From Thermomonospora catenispora (GTDB lineage Bacteria > Actinomycetota > Actinomycetes > Streptosporangiales > Streptosporangiaceae), in the NCBI RefSeq assembly GCF_006363815.1, contig NZ_RRYT01000010.1:1-64000 (forward strand): a stretch of 64,000 nt of DNA. The letters run 5' to 3'. The notes under the pieces were generated by a model. It was given only the letters and a program-made list of their open reading frames with translations. It searched no databases and was not told the origin of the DNA. A program made the position numbers and the translations under genes. This document shows, piece by piece, positions 17,001-25,529 of the stretch (within the stretch, counting starts at the first letter, position 1; every line of letters begins with the position of its first letter).

Positions 17001-18871
17001 TGATCGCGGCGTTCGACCACCGGCACGTCTTCGTCGACCCCGACCCCGACCCGGCCCGCTCGTGGGCCGAGCGCAAGCGGCTGTTCGAGCTGCCGCGCAG
17101 CTCCTGGGCCGACTACGACGCCGCTCTGATCTCCGAGGGCGGCGGGGTCTTCCCGCGCACCGCCAAGTCGATCCGGATCACCCCGCAGATGCGGCGGGCG
17201 CTGGGCATCGACGAGGACGTCACGACGATGACGCCGCTGGAGCTGATCCACGCGGTCCTGTGCGCCCCGGTCGACCTGCTGTGGAACGGCGGCATCGGCA
17301 CCTACGTCAAGGCGTCCACCGAGTCGCACGCCGACGTCGGCGACAAGGCCAACGACGCGGTCCGCGCCGACGCGACCGAGCTGCGCTGCCGGGTGGTCGG
17401 CGAGGGCGGCAACCTGGGGATGACCCAGCTCGCCCGGATCGAGTATGCGCTGCGCGGCGGACCGGACGGCACCGGCGGGTTGGTGAACACCGACTTCATC
17501 GACAACTCCGCCGGGGTCGACACCTCCGACCACGAGGTCAACATCAAGATCCTGCTGGATCAGGCGGTCCGGGACGGCGAGCTGACCCGCAAGCGGCGCG
17601 ACGCCCTGCTGGACGAGATGACCGACGAGGTCGCCCGGCTGGTGCTGGCCGACAACTACGCCCAGAACGTGGCGCTGGCCGCCGCCCGCCGGCAGGCCCC
17701 CTCGATGCTGCACGTGCACGGCCGGCTGCTGCGCAAGCTGGAGCACGACGGCCGGCTCAAGCGGCGGCTGGAGTTCCTGCCCGACGACAAGGTCCTGGTC
17801 GAGCGGCGGCAGGCCGGGCAGGGACTGACCGGGCCGGAGTTCGCGGTGCTGCTGGCCTACGTCAAGCTGGCCCTGGACGACGAGCTGCTCGCCTCCGACC
17901 TGCCCGACGACCCCTACCTGGAGTCCTGGCTGGTCCACTACTTCCCGACCCCGCTGCGCGAGCGGTTCCGCCCGTACATGGACCGGCATCCGCTGCGCCG
18001 GGAGATCATCACCACCCAGGTGGTCAACGACCTGGTCAACAACAGCGGCATCACGTTCACCTTCCGGATCAACGAGGAGACCGGGGCCTCCAGCGCCGAC
18101 ATCGCCCGCGCCTACCTGGTGGCCCGGGAGGTGTTCGACATGCCGGCCTTCCGCCGCCGGGTGGAGGCCTTGTCGTACCAGGTGGACGAGGCCACCCAGA
18201 TCAAGATGCTGCTGGAGGCCCGCAAGCTCACCGAGCGCGGGGCCCGCTGGCTGCTGCGCAACCGCCGGCCGCCGTTCGACATCACCGAGAACATCGAGTT
18301 CTTCGCCCCCCGGGCGCGGACGCTGGTCCCCGACCTGCCCAAGCTGCTGGTGGGCTCGGACCTGGCGGCGTTCGAGCAGCGCCGCAACGAGTTCGTCGAA
18401 CGGGGCGTGCCGGACGAGCTGGCCGAGCAGGTGGCCGGGATGGTGCCCGCCTACTCCACGTTCGACCTGGTGGAGATCGCCCGGGACACCGAACGGGAGG
18501 TGACGGAGGTCGCCGAGGTCTACTTCGAGCTGGCCGATCGGCTGCAGCTGGCCCGGGTGCGGGAGCGGATCATCGCGCTGCCGCGCGGCGACCGGTGGAA
18601 CACGATGGCCCGGGCCGCGCTGCGCGACGACCTGTACGCGGCGCACGCGGCGCTCACCCGCGACGTGCTGATGTCCACCGAGCCGGGACTGTCGCCGGAG
18701 AAGCGGCTGATCGTCTGGTCGGACAAGAACAGCAACGCGGTGGCGCGCGCCCAGCGCACCCTCGGGGAGATCTGGGAGAGCGACACCTTCGACCTGGCGA
18801 CCCTGTCGGTGGCGCTCGGCGCGATCCGCAACCTGGTGACCGCCTCGACGCTGCCCGGTCTCGATCGCTGA
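14021..18871 (+). CDS. gdh: NAD-specific glutamate dehydrogenase, 180-kDa class
   Basis: Oxidative deamination of L-glutamate to 2-oxoglutarate and ammonium with NAD+. At 1616 aa it belongs to the very large GDH class first described from Streptomyces clavuligerus and found in mycobacteria and pseudomonads. The N-terminal regulatory region (residues 1 to about 720) has ACT-like segments, for example TDDMPFLVDSVTMELSRHG. The catalytic domain follows, with RYGAVARGGLRWSDRREDYR and the catalytic Lys region VIVPAGAKGGFVGKQ around residue 830-850. The NAD domain has VVGIGDMSGDVFGNGMLLS and GEGGNLGMTQLARIEYALRG. ATG 14021 follows GGGGAG. It is convergent, 21 bp apart, with a lipoprotein gene. Enzymes of this class are often controlled post-translationally, in mycobacteria through GarA. 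Confidence 0.95.
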   Translation: MSGKLDLAKDDLLRRAAEACTQAVGGRDLEETIAYLRLYYRHVAPEDLLDRDPADVYGPALAHRRLGEVRPQGRPKVRVFTPTVEEHGWDPGHTVVQVITDDMPFLVDSVTMELSRHGLGTHLVVHPLMGVDRDVAGNMHGLRGHRESPHDLDESWIHIEIDRTADREFLDALERDLLRVLQDVRAAVEDEPKMRALAETIAAEIAEGAPPVPESQRTEAAELLNWLADGHFIFLGYRDYDLSEDGGALIPVTGTGLGLLRNDKPQSGSFAALPPQVRAKAREKKLLTLTKANSRSTVHRPHYLDYVGIKRFDEHGEVVGERRFLGLFTHVAYSESIAHIPVLKRKLDEVIDRAGFTPDSHDGQDLAEILETYPRDELFQISVEELLPIALGVLGLRDRRRLKLFLRQDAYGRYMSCLIYLPRDRYTTRVRLRIQEILRRAFNGETVDYSAMVSESTLARLHVVVRVARGEPLPEVDPEELEAKIAAATRSWADDLADAVVEQCGQERSGPLTRRFADAFPEGYKADFPARTAVADLKRLEELSGDGDVSINLYEPFRAEPGERRLKIYRLGPPISLSHVLPLLQNMGVEVVDERPYEVVTADGVRYWIYDLGLRFRRGGEVPEDRVKELFQDAFLALWRGDIENDGFNALVPHVGLTWRQAMVLRAYALYLRQAGVPFSKRHFEQVLLRNAAITRLLIRLWESRLDPALPGDRTERSEAIAEELAGALDEVESLDDDRILRSYRSLINATLRTNYFQDKPYLSLKFDPQAIPDLPQPRPKFEVFVYSPRVEGVHLRYGAVARGGLRWSDRREDYRTEILGLVKAQAVKNTVIVPAGAKGGFVGKQLPDPSDRDAYLAAGIECYKEFISGLLDITDNLVDGRVVPPPNVVRHDGDDPYLVVAADKGTATFSDIANEVAASYGFWLGDAFASGGSVGYDHKKMGITARGAWESVKYHFRTLGKDVQREPFTVVGIGDMSGDVFGNGMLLSKQIKLIAAFDHRHVFVDPDPDPARSWAERKRLFELPRSSWADYDAALISEGGGVFPRTAKSIRITPQMRRALGIDEDVTTMTPLELIHAVLCAPVDLLWNGGIGTYVKASTESHADVGDKANDAVRADATELRCRVVGEGGNLGMTQLARIEYALRGGPDGTGGLVNTDFIDNSAGVDTSDHEVNIKILLDQAVRDGELTRKRRDALLDEMTDEVARLVLADNYAQNVALAAARRQAPSMLHVHGRLLRKLEHDGRLKRRLEFLPDDKVLVERRQAGQGLTGPEFAVLLAYVKLALDDELLASDLPDDPYLESWLVHYFPTPLRERFRPYMDRHPLRREIITTQVVNDLVNNSGITFTFRINEETGASSADIARAYLVAREVFDMPAFRRRVEALSYQVDEATQIKMLLEARKLTERGARWLLRNRRPPFDITENIEFFAPRARTLVPDLPKLLVGSDLAAFEQRRNEFVERGVPDELAEQVAGMVPAYSTFDLVEIARDTEREVTEVAEVYFELADRLQLARVRERIIALPRGDRWNTMARAALRDDLYAAHAALTRDVLMSTEPGLSPEKRLIVWSDKNSNAVARAQRTLGEIWESDTFDLATLSVALGAIRNLVTASTLPGLDR

Positions 18872-18892
18872 CGCGCGTTCGCCCCGGCGGGG

Positions 18893-19786
18893 TCAGGCCG
18901 GGCGCACGTCGGAGAGATGGACGCTCTCGCCGAGGACGTGCCCGCCGCCCTGCCGGGGTGCGTACCCGATGACCAGCCAGGTCCAGACCGCCGTCACCCG
19001 GCTCGCCCGCAGACGCGATCCGCTCAGCTGAGCACGCACGTCGGCGGGCAGGGCCCGGTCGCCGGCGGCGAACGTCCGCTGCTGCTCGATGGCGTACCAG
19101 GCGAGCGTTCCGCCGTCGTCGGTGCGCAACGCGCGGACCTCGTGGCGGGCGGGGCGGAACACCGTGCCCGAGCCGCGCGCCCGCTGGTGCGCGGCCCGGG
19201 TGAACGCGTCCGGGGTGAACGTCGAGCGCTCCCCGGTGGTCAGGTACTCGGTGTGCTCGGTGGGCAGCGATCCCCCCTCCGCGGGGATCGCATAGCCCTC
19301 GGGGTCGAAGTCCAGCTCGGGCGGCCTGCCCTGGAACGTCATCAGATGCGCCGCCCGCCACGCCTCGTCGGGCCCGGCCTGCTCCAGCACCACCAGCACC
19401 TGCCGGGCGGCGCCGCCGACGTCGTCCACCGCGGCGACCGCGAACCACCGGGGGCGGTCGACCTGCCGGGGCACGTACAGCACCGGATTGTGCAGGGCGA
19501 TCCGCTCCGACCTCGGCAGCCCGCCGCCGACCCGGGCCCGCCCGACCAGGAAGTCCCGCAACGGCCCGGTGGTCGCCGCGCGCAGATCCGCCTCGGCGCC
19601 CGAGTCCACCGCTTTGTTGAACCGCTTGGTCCACTCCTCGAGAACGGCCCGGGCCCGATCCGCCGACACCGCGGGCTCGCCGGCCGGCGCCGCCGACGCC
19701 TCGTCGGAGGGCCCGCCGGGCCCGCCGGAGCATCCGCCGGTCAGCAGCAGCGCACCGGCCAGGACACCGGCCACGCGTCGGCGCAT
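18893..19786 (-). CDS. Lipoprotein of unknown function, paralogue 1 of 3 around prfB
   Basis: A 297-aa predicted lipoprotein: signal peptide MRRRVAGVLAGALLLTGGC, with Cys19 in an imperfect lipobox (TGGC), then a Gly/Ser/Pro linker. The folded part shares three motifs with the two other lipoproteins in this region: VLYVPRQVDRPRWFAV, DFDPEGYAIP and EVRALRTDDGGTLAWYAIEQ. No enzyme motif is visible. The ATG has GAGG upstream on the minus strand. It lies 51 bp behind paralogue 2, in the same direction as prfB. Function unknown; an envelope-associated sensor or binding protein is possible. Confidence 0.82.
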   Translation of the reverse strand: MRRRVAGVLAGALLLTGGCSGGPGGPSDEASAAPAGEPAVSADRARAVLEEWTKRFNKAVDSGAEADLRAATTGPLRDFLVGRARVGGGLPRSERIALHNPVLYVPRQVDRPRWFAVAAVDDVGGAARQVLVVLEQAGPDEAWRAAHLMTFQGRPPELDFDPEGYAIPAEGGSLPTEHTEYLTTGERSTFTPDAFTRAAHQRARGSGTVFRPARHEVRALRTDDGGTLAWYAIEQQRTFAAGDRALPADVRAQLSGSRLRASRVTAVWTWLVIGYAPRQGGGHVLGESVHLSDVRPA

Positions 19787-19837
19787 GCCGCCACCTCGCT
19801 CAAGATCGATCCGGGCGGACAGTGTACTGGGCGGTCG

Positions 19838-20857
19838 CTAGGCGCCCCGGGCGTGGACCGCCTTGCGGTACATGCCGGTGATCTGCGCCTGCCCGCCGCC
19901 CGCCGGGATCTGCGCCAGGTGCTGGATGAAGACGGTGGAGTCCAGCCGGGTGCGGGCCTGCGCCGGAGAGACCAGCCCGGTCAGGTCGCCGCCCACCTTC
20001 AGCCTGCCGGGCGTGCGGGCGGTGTAGGACTCGTGCTGCCGGAGCGCGTACCACACCACCGCTCCGCCGTCGGTGGTGCGCAGCGCGTAGACGGGGACGT
20101 CGTGCGGGACGAAGGAGGAGGTCAAGGTGACGCCGAGGGAGCGGAACCGGGCGACGGCCCGCTGCAGCCCCCGGTGCGCCCGGATGGTGGCGGGCCCGTC
20201 GGCGAGCGCCCTGCGGTGGTGGGCCGGGGCCCGGGTGCCGTGGGTCAGCACCGCGGCATGGGCCTCCCCGATCCGGCCGGGGGGGATCGCCAGCCCGGGG
20301 GCGTCGAGACGGACCGCGGTGGCGTACCCCTCCTCGTCGCGGGCCACCGCGCCGAGCGGCGAGGTCTGCGCGTCGCCGGTCGGCAGCGGGTCGGCCGCCA
20401 GCAGCCACGGGGCCTGCGGGGCCTGCTGGACGAACAGCATCGCGTGCCGCACCGGCCGGACGCGTTCGGTGGAACCGTTCGCCGACCTGCGGGCCGTCCA
20501 GGAGAGCACGTCGACGGCGAACCATCGGGGGTGCCCGGCGAGGCGGGGGATGAGGAAGGCGGGACGGCCGTACTCCAAGGGCCGCAGCGCATGACCGGTG
20601 GCCCGGTACATCCGGTAGGCCGCCAGGTCCATGGTCAGCTGCGGGTCGGTCTCGGCGGAGGCCAGCAACGACCCGTCCACGCTCCGCGTCGCGTCGGTCT
20701 GCATCCGGTTCTTGACCTGGATGTAGCGCTGGAGCACGGCGGCGGCCTCCCGGACGGTCAGCGCGGGCGCGGCCCGCCGCTCATCGGAGCCCGCAGCGCA
20801 GCCCGCCAGCACGAGCGGCGGCAGGGACAGGGCTGCGACGGCAGGGCGTACACGCAT
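19838..20857 (-). CDS. Lipoprotein of unknown function, paralogue 2 of 3 around prfB
   Basis: A 339-aa lipoprotein with a perfect lipobox (MRVRPAVAALSLPPLVLAGC). Shared motifs with paralogues 1 and 3 are AFLIPRLAGHPRWFAVDV, DEEGYATAV and PVYALRTTDGGAVVWYALRQ. The start at ATG 20857 is preferred over an ATG 33 nt upstream because GGAG lies 7 nt before it and the signal peptide then has normal length. It follows prfB by 89 bp in the same orientation and may be read from the prfB promoter. No catalytic residues are recognised. Confidence 0.82.
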   Translation of the reverse strand: MRVRPAVAALSLPPLVLAGCAAGSDERRAAPALTVREAAAVLQRYIQVKNRMQTDATRSVDGSLLASAETDPQLTMDLAAYRMYRATGHALRPLEYGRPAFLIPRLAGHPRWFAVDVLSWTARRSANGSTERVRPVRHAMLFVQQAPQAPWLLAADPLPTGDAQTSPLGAVARDEEGYATAVRLDAPGLAIPPGRIGEAHAAVLTHGTRAPAHHRRALADGPATIRAHRGLQRAVARFRSLGVTLTSSFVPHDVPVYALRTTDGGAVVWYALRQHESYTARTPGRLKVGGDLTGLVSPAQARTRLDSTVFIQHLAQIPAGGGQAQITGMYRKAVHARGA

Positions 20858-20946
20858 CACGGATCTCCGGAAGAGAACGACGACGGTCACCCCGCATCAT
20901 CGCAGAGTGCTCGCCTCGTCACGCTCCGAATCCGGAATGCGAAGTG

Positions 20947-22101
<1,155 letters not shown>

Positions 22102-22270
22102 ATTCGCAAGTTTATCGGCGGGCGGCGACCGCTCCGGCCTCGCGCTCGGCCGGGATCCGCCGGTGTCGTCGCCGGCCGGGGAACGCACGCCGGTGGCCGT
22201 GCGGAGCGTGCATTGATGGCAGAATCCTGCTCACCAGCCACAGCAAGTCGGACGAGTCGGGGGGCAGGCG

Positions 22271-23338
22271 GTGAAAGGGACCTCACTGGCCGTATCAGCC
22301 CTCGCGCTGCTGCTCGGCATCGGTGCGGTGGGATGCTCCGCGGAGAAACGCGGCGCCTCCACCGCCCCGGTCGCGGCGGCCGTCACCCCCGCCGTCCCGG
22401 AACGGCTGACGCTCCAGGTCGCCGCCCGCGAGTTCCATCGGTTCGTCAACAACGAGGACGTGGCCCGCGCCAGCGGCGACGAGCGGCTGGCGCTCCAGTG
22501 GGTCTCCGACGGGCAGTCCGCGCTCACCGCCGCCGAATACCGCCACGCGGTCTTCCACGACGAGCCGCTGCCGCGTTATGAGTACGTCGAGCCGGTCTTC
22601 TATGTGCCGAAGCTGTCGGAGGACACCTATCCGCAGTGGTTCGTGGTGTCCGCCGAGCGCAGGGTCCGGCCCCCCGAGGGGGAGCGGGCCGAGGAGGACG
22701 GCTCCCGCACCGTGCTGATGGCGTTCATCCGCCGCAGCCCCGAGGCCGGGTGGACGCTCAGCCTGCTCACGACGCTGAAGGAGAAGGCCGAGCCGCCCAA
22801 GATCGCGCTCGACGCCGAGGGGTACGCCACCGCCGTGCTCACCGGGGAGACCGACCTGCTGATCCCGCCCAAGAGCGTGGCCGGCATCCAGGCCGGCATC
22901 GCCGAGGAGGGGCCCGACAGCGTGCAGGCCCGGCTGATGAAGCCGGGCGTGGGCACCACCGCCTATTACCACGAGACCCGGCGGATCAAGAAGGAGGCCG
23001 AGAAGTCGGATCTGGCCTTCGACGTGGTGTTCCCGGCGACCATGCACCCGGTGTTCGCGCTGCGCACCGTGGATGGGGGCGCGCTGGTGCTGTACGCGCT
23101 CGGCCGCGACACCGTCACCCTCGCCAAGGACCAGTCCCGGCGGCCCCCCATCCCCACCGAGGCCGCTCATCTGCTCGACAGCCTGATCCTCGGCAACGAG
23201 CTGCACGTCTCCCAGACCCTGCAGTTCGCCGCCTACGACCCCCCGAAGGCCAAGCCGAAGAAACCGCAGCCCAAGGCGGAGGTCATCGCCACCGACGGGG
23301 CGGTCACCCGCGCCTACTCTCCGCAGAAGGTCAACTAG
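22271..23338 (+). CDS. Lipoprotein of unknown function, paralogue 3 of 3 around prfB
   Basis: A 355-aa lipoprotein divergent from prfB. The signal peptide is MKGTSLAVSALALLLGIGAVGC, with lipobox AVGC. Motifs shared with paralogues 1 and 2 are PVFYVPKLSEDTYPQWFVV, DAEGYATAVL and PVFALRTVDGGALVLYALGR. The C-terminal tail is Lys/Pro-rich (PPKAKPKKPQPKAE). The GTG start has GGGGGGCAGGCG upstream. The stop codon lies within the first copy of a 22-bp tandem duplication, so the present C terminus may be recent. No enzymatic motif was found. Confidence 0.82.
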   Translation: MKGTSLAVSALALLLGIGAVGCSAEKRGASTAPVAAAVTPAVPERLTLQVAAREFHRFVNNEDVARASGDERLALQWVSDGQSALTAAEYRHAVFHDEPLPRYEYVEPVFYVPKLSEDTYPQWFVVSAERRVRPPEGERAEEDGSRTVLMAFIRRSPEAGWTLSLLTTLKEKAEPPKIALDAEGYATAVLTGETDLLIPPKSVAGIQAGIAEEGPDSVQARLMKPGVGTTAYYHETRRIKKEAEKSDLAFDVVFPATMHPVFALRTVDGGALVLYALGRDTVTLAKDQSRRPPIPTEAAHLLDSLILGNELHVSQTLQFAAYDPPKAKPKKPQPKAEVIATDGAVTRAYSPQKVN

Positions 23339-23360
23339 CTCTCCGCAGAAGGTCAACCAG
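23317..23360 (+). repeat. 22-bp tandem duplication spanning the stop codon of lipoprotein 3
   Basis: Copies 23317-23338 and 23339-23360 (ctctccgcagaaggtcaac + tag or cag) differ at one base, which makes TAG in the first and CAG in the second. The unit length is not a multiple of 3. The stop in use is in copy one. Confidence 0.85.
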
Positions 23361-23373
23361 CGCCGGCGGGGCC

Positions 23374-23565
23374 TCAGTAGGACCCGTACCGGACCGCGAG
23401 GACCAGGGACAGCGCCAGCAACAGGACCAGGGTCGTCAGCACGAGGGCCGGCGGCAGGGCGAAGCCGTGGGCGTGGAACTCCTCGCGGGCCGCCCGGCAG
23501 GTCGGGCAACGGCCCTCGCTGACGGGGTGCGAGCATCGAGCGCAGATCAGATGATCACAGCTCAT
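23374..23565 (-). CDS. Small zinc-ribbon single-pass membrane protein
   Basis: A 63-aa protein: an N-terminal cysteine cluster (CDHLICARC then CPTC, a likely four-Cys zinc ribbon) followed by a hydrophobic helix ([20 protein letters not shown]) and a short RYGSY tail. GGGAGG lies 7 nt before the ATG on the minus strand, which with the clean domain structure argues for a real gene. I believe similar small proteins occur near prfB/ftsE in other actinobacteria, but I cannot check. It lies between lipoprotein 3 and ftsE. Function unknown; an adaptor or rubredoxin-like metal site at the membrane is conceivable. Confidence 0.75.
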   Translation of the reverse strand: MSCDHLICARCSHPVSEGRCPTCRAAREEFHAHGFALPPALVLTTLVLLLALSLVLAVRYGSY

Positions 23566-23655
23566 CTCGCGACCTCCCTGGGGTAAATGGCCTGTTTCGC
23601 CGCCATCCAGCCTAGCTGCCTTGTATGGTCGCCATAGCCGGTCTGCGAGCCTCGA

Positions 23656-23677
23656 AACCCGGGGGAGGCCCCGGGTT
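23656..23677. other. Perfect 9-bp hairpin in the ftsE upstream region
   Basis: AACCCGGGG (23656-23664), loop gagg, CCCCGGGTT (23669-23677). It is in the 268-bp space between the zinc-ribbon gene and ftsE. There is no T-tract. It could be a leader structure or protein site. Confidence 0.5.
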
Positions 23678-23808
23678 CCGGAGCGAGCGGGCCAAACGGT
23701 TGACAGCGACCCTAGACTGCTCGATGGTCAACCGGGCTGCTATCCCGGAGTACCCGCGGCCTGCGTCGCGGGCCCCTCGGGGGTGGCCAAGGAGCCGTTC
23801 CCAGCCTC

Positions 23809-23837
23809 TAGACTGACGAGCCGTGATGCAGCCGTGA
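23809..23837 (+). promoter_or_regulatory. -10 box TAGACT and 4-codon uORF overlapping the ftsE start
   Basis: TAGACT (23809-23814) is followed 8 nt later by GTG 23823, which reads V-M-Q-P and stops at TGA 23835-23837. That stop overlaps the ftsE GTG (23834) as GTGA. ftsE itself has no SD, so re-initiation from the mini-ORF could set FtsE level. Confidence 0.35.
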
Positions 23838-24523
23838 TCCATTTCGACAACGTCACCAAGGTCTACCGGAACCAGAACCGGCCCGCCCTGCAGCACGTGA
23901 ACGTGTCCATCGAAAAGGGCGAATTCCTGTTCTTGGTGGGCCCTTCGGGATCGGGCAAGTCCACCTTCCTGCGCCTGATCCTCAAAGAGGAGCGGCCCAC
24001 CCAGGGGCGGGTGCACGTGGCCGGCAAGGACCTCAGCCGACTCAGCAACTGGCGGGTGCCGCACCTGCGCCGCCGGATCGGTTGCGTGTTCCAGGACTTC
24101 CGGCTGCTGCCCAACAAGAACGTCTTCGAGAACGTCGCGTTCGCGCTCGAGGTCATCGGCAAGCCGCGACGGTTCATCGCCAAGGTGGTGCCCGAGGTCA
24201 TCGACCTGGTGGGCCTGGAGGGCAAGGCGCACCGGATGCCGCATGAGCTGTCCGGTGGCGAGCAGCAGCGAGTCGCCATCGCCCGGGCGTTCGTCAACCG
24301 GCCGATGATCCTGCTCGCCGACGAGCCGACCGGGAACATCGACCCGGCCACCTCGATCGGCATCATGAAGGTGCTGGACCGCATCAACCGGACCGGCACC
24401 ACCGTCGTCATGGCCACGCACGATGCCGCGATCGTCGACGCCTTCCGCAAGCGCGTCGTCGAGCTGGAGGGCGGTCGGGTCGTCCGGGACCAGTCGCGCG
24501 GCGTGTACGGTCAGGCGTACTGA
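23834..24523 (+). CDS. ftsE: Cell division ATP-binding protein FtsE
   Basis: ATPase of the FtsEX complex, which couples division or growth to activation of peptidoglycan hydrolases. In order: [11 protein letters not shown] start, Walker [11 protein letters not shown]-loop [11 protein letters not shown] signature [15 protein letters not shown], Walker [11 protein letters not shown] and the H-loop ATHD. The 229-aa length is standard. GTG 23834 is the usual N terminus. No SD is present, but a four-codon ORF ends in its start codon. ftsX follows after 64 bp. Confidence 0.97.
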   Translation: MIHFDNVTKVYRNQNRPALQHVNVSIEKGEFLFLVGPSGSGKSTFLRLILKEERPTQGRVHVAGKDLSRLSNWRVPHLRRRIGCVFQDFRLLPNKNVFENVAFALEVIGKPRRFIAKVVPEVIDLVGLEGKAHRMPHELSGGEQQRVAIARAFVNRPMILLADEPTGNIDPATSIGIMKVLDRINRTGTTVVMATHDAAIVDAFRKRVVELEGGRVVRDQSRGVYGQAY

Positions 24524-24587
24524 CACAGCCGGCAACCGAGCCCCGCCCACACTTCCGGCAGGCGAGGTCGACCAAGGACAGCGAAGC

Positions 24588-25493
24588 ATGCGCGCACAGT
24601 TCGTTCTCCAGGAGATCTGGATCGGTCTCCGCCGCAACCTGACGATGACCGTCTCCCTGGTCATCACCGTGGCGATCGCCATGGCGCTGTTGGGCACCGG
24701 CCTGCTGGTCAAGCTTCAGGTCGACAGCTCCAAGAGCTACTGGCACGACCGCATCGAGGTCTCGGTCTTCCTGTGCAACAAGACCAGCACCAACCCCAGC
24801 TGCAACAAGACCGACGCCACCGACCAGCAGAAGGCCGAGATCAAGCGGGATCTCGAGGGCTCGCCGGTGGTGGCCCAGGTCACCTACGAGAGCAAGGAGC
24901 AGGCCTTCGAGCGGTTCAAGGAGACCTTCTCCAGCAACCCGGGGCTGCTGCAGGGGACCAAGGTCGGTGACATCCCCGACTCGTTCCGGGTGCGGCTGAG
25001 CGACCCCGAGCGGGTCGACGAGATCACCAAGCTGCTGGCGAACCGGGCCGGCGTGGACCAGGTGGTCAACGAGAAGGAGATCCTGGACCGGTTCTTCAAG
25101 ATCCTCAACGGCCTGCAGTGGGCGGCCATCATGATCGCGGCCATCCAGGTGATCGCGGCGGTGCTGCTGGTGGCCAACACGGTCCGGCTGTCGGCGTTCA
25201 ACCGGCGGCGGGAGACCGGGATCATGCGCCTGGTGGGCGCCTCCAACCTGTACATCCAGCTCCCGTTCATCCTGGAGGGCGCGATCGCCGGCCTGATCGG
25301 CGGCCTGTTCGCGGCCATCCTGCTGGTCGGCAGCAAGATCGTGCTGATCGACCAGCTGCAGGAGTCGCTGGAGTTCACCAGCCGCCTGTCGTGGACGTCG
25401 GTGACCGGCGTGATCGTGTTCTCCATCTGCGTGGGCGTGCTGCTGTGCGCGGTGGCCTCGTTCCTGAGCCTGCGCCGATACCTGCGGATCTGA
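24588..25493 (+). CDS. ftsX: Cell division protein FtsX
   Basis: Polytopic partner of FtsE. It has an N-terminal cytoplasmic segment and TM1 (MTVSLVITVAIAMALLGTGL). The extracellular domain spans about residues 45-165, with two Cys (FLCNKTSTNPSCNKT) likely to form a disulfide and the region expected to contact a NlpC/P60-type hydrolase such as RipC in mycobacteria. Three further TM helices and the FtsX motif ETGIMRLVGASNLYI follow. It is 301 aa, from ATG 24588. The next gene begins 36 bp after the stop. Confidence 0.96.
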   Translation: MRAQFVLQEIWIGLRRNLTMTVSLVITVAIAMALLGTGLLVKLQVDSSKSYWHDRIEVSVFLCNKTSTNPSCNKTDATDQQKAEIKRDLEGSPVVAQVTYESKEQAFERFKETFSSNPGLLQGTKVGDIPDSFRVRLSDPERVDEITKLLANRAGVDQVVNEKEILDRFFKILNGLQWAAIMIAAIQVIAAVLLVANTVRLSAFNRRRETGIMRLVGASNLYIQLPFILEGAIAGLIGGLFAAILLVGSKIVLIDQLQESLEFTSRLSWTSVTGVIVFSICVGVLLCAVASFLSLRRYLRI

Positions 25494-25516
25494 CCGGAAG
25501 GTCGTCCCACCCGTCT

Positions 25517-25522
25517 TACACT
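25517..25522 (+). promoter_or_regulatory. -10 box TACACT for a leaderless S41 protease gene
   Basis: TACACT ends 7 nt before ATG 25530 and there is no SD, suggesting that the protease also has its own leaderless promoter. Confidence 0.4.
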
Positions 25523-25529
25523 CGTTGCC

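Noticed and set aside
13982-18646. 1554-codon minus-strand frame opposite gdh
   Set aside because: Antisense shadow of the glutamate dehydrogenase gene; composition biased (Val/Gln/Leu/His/Gly) with no motif.
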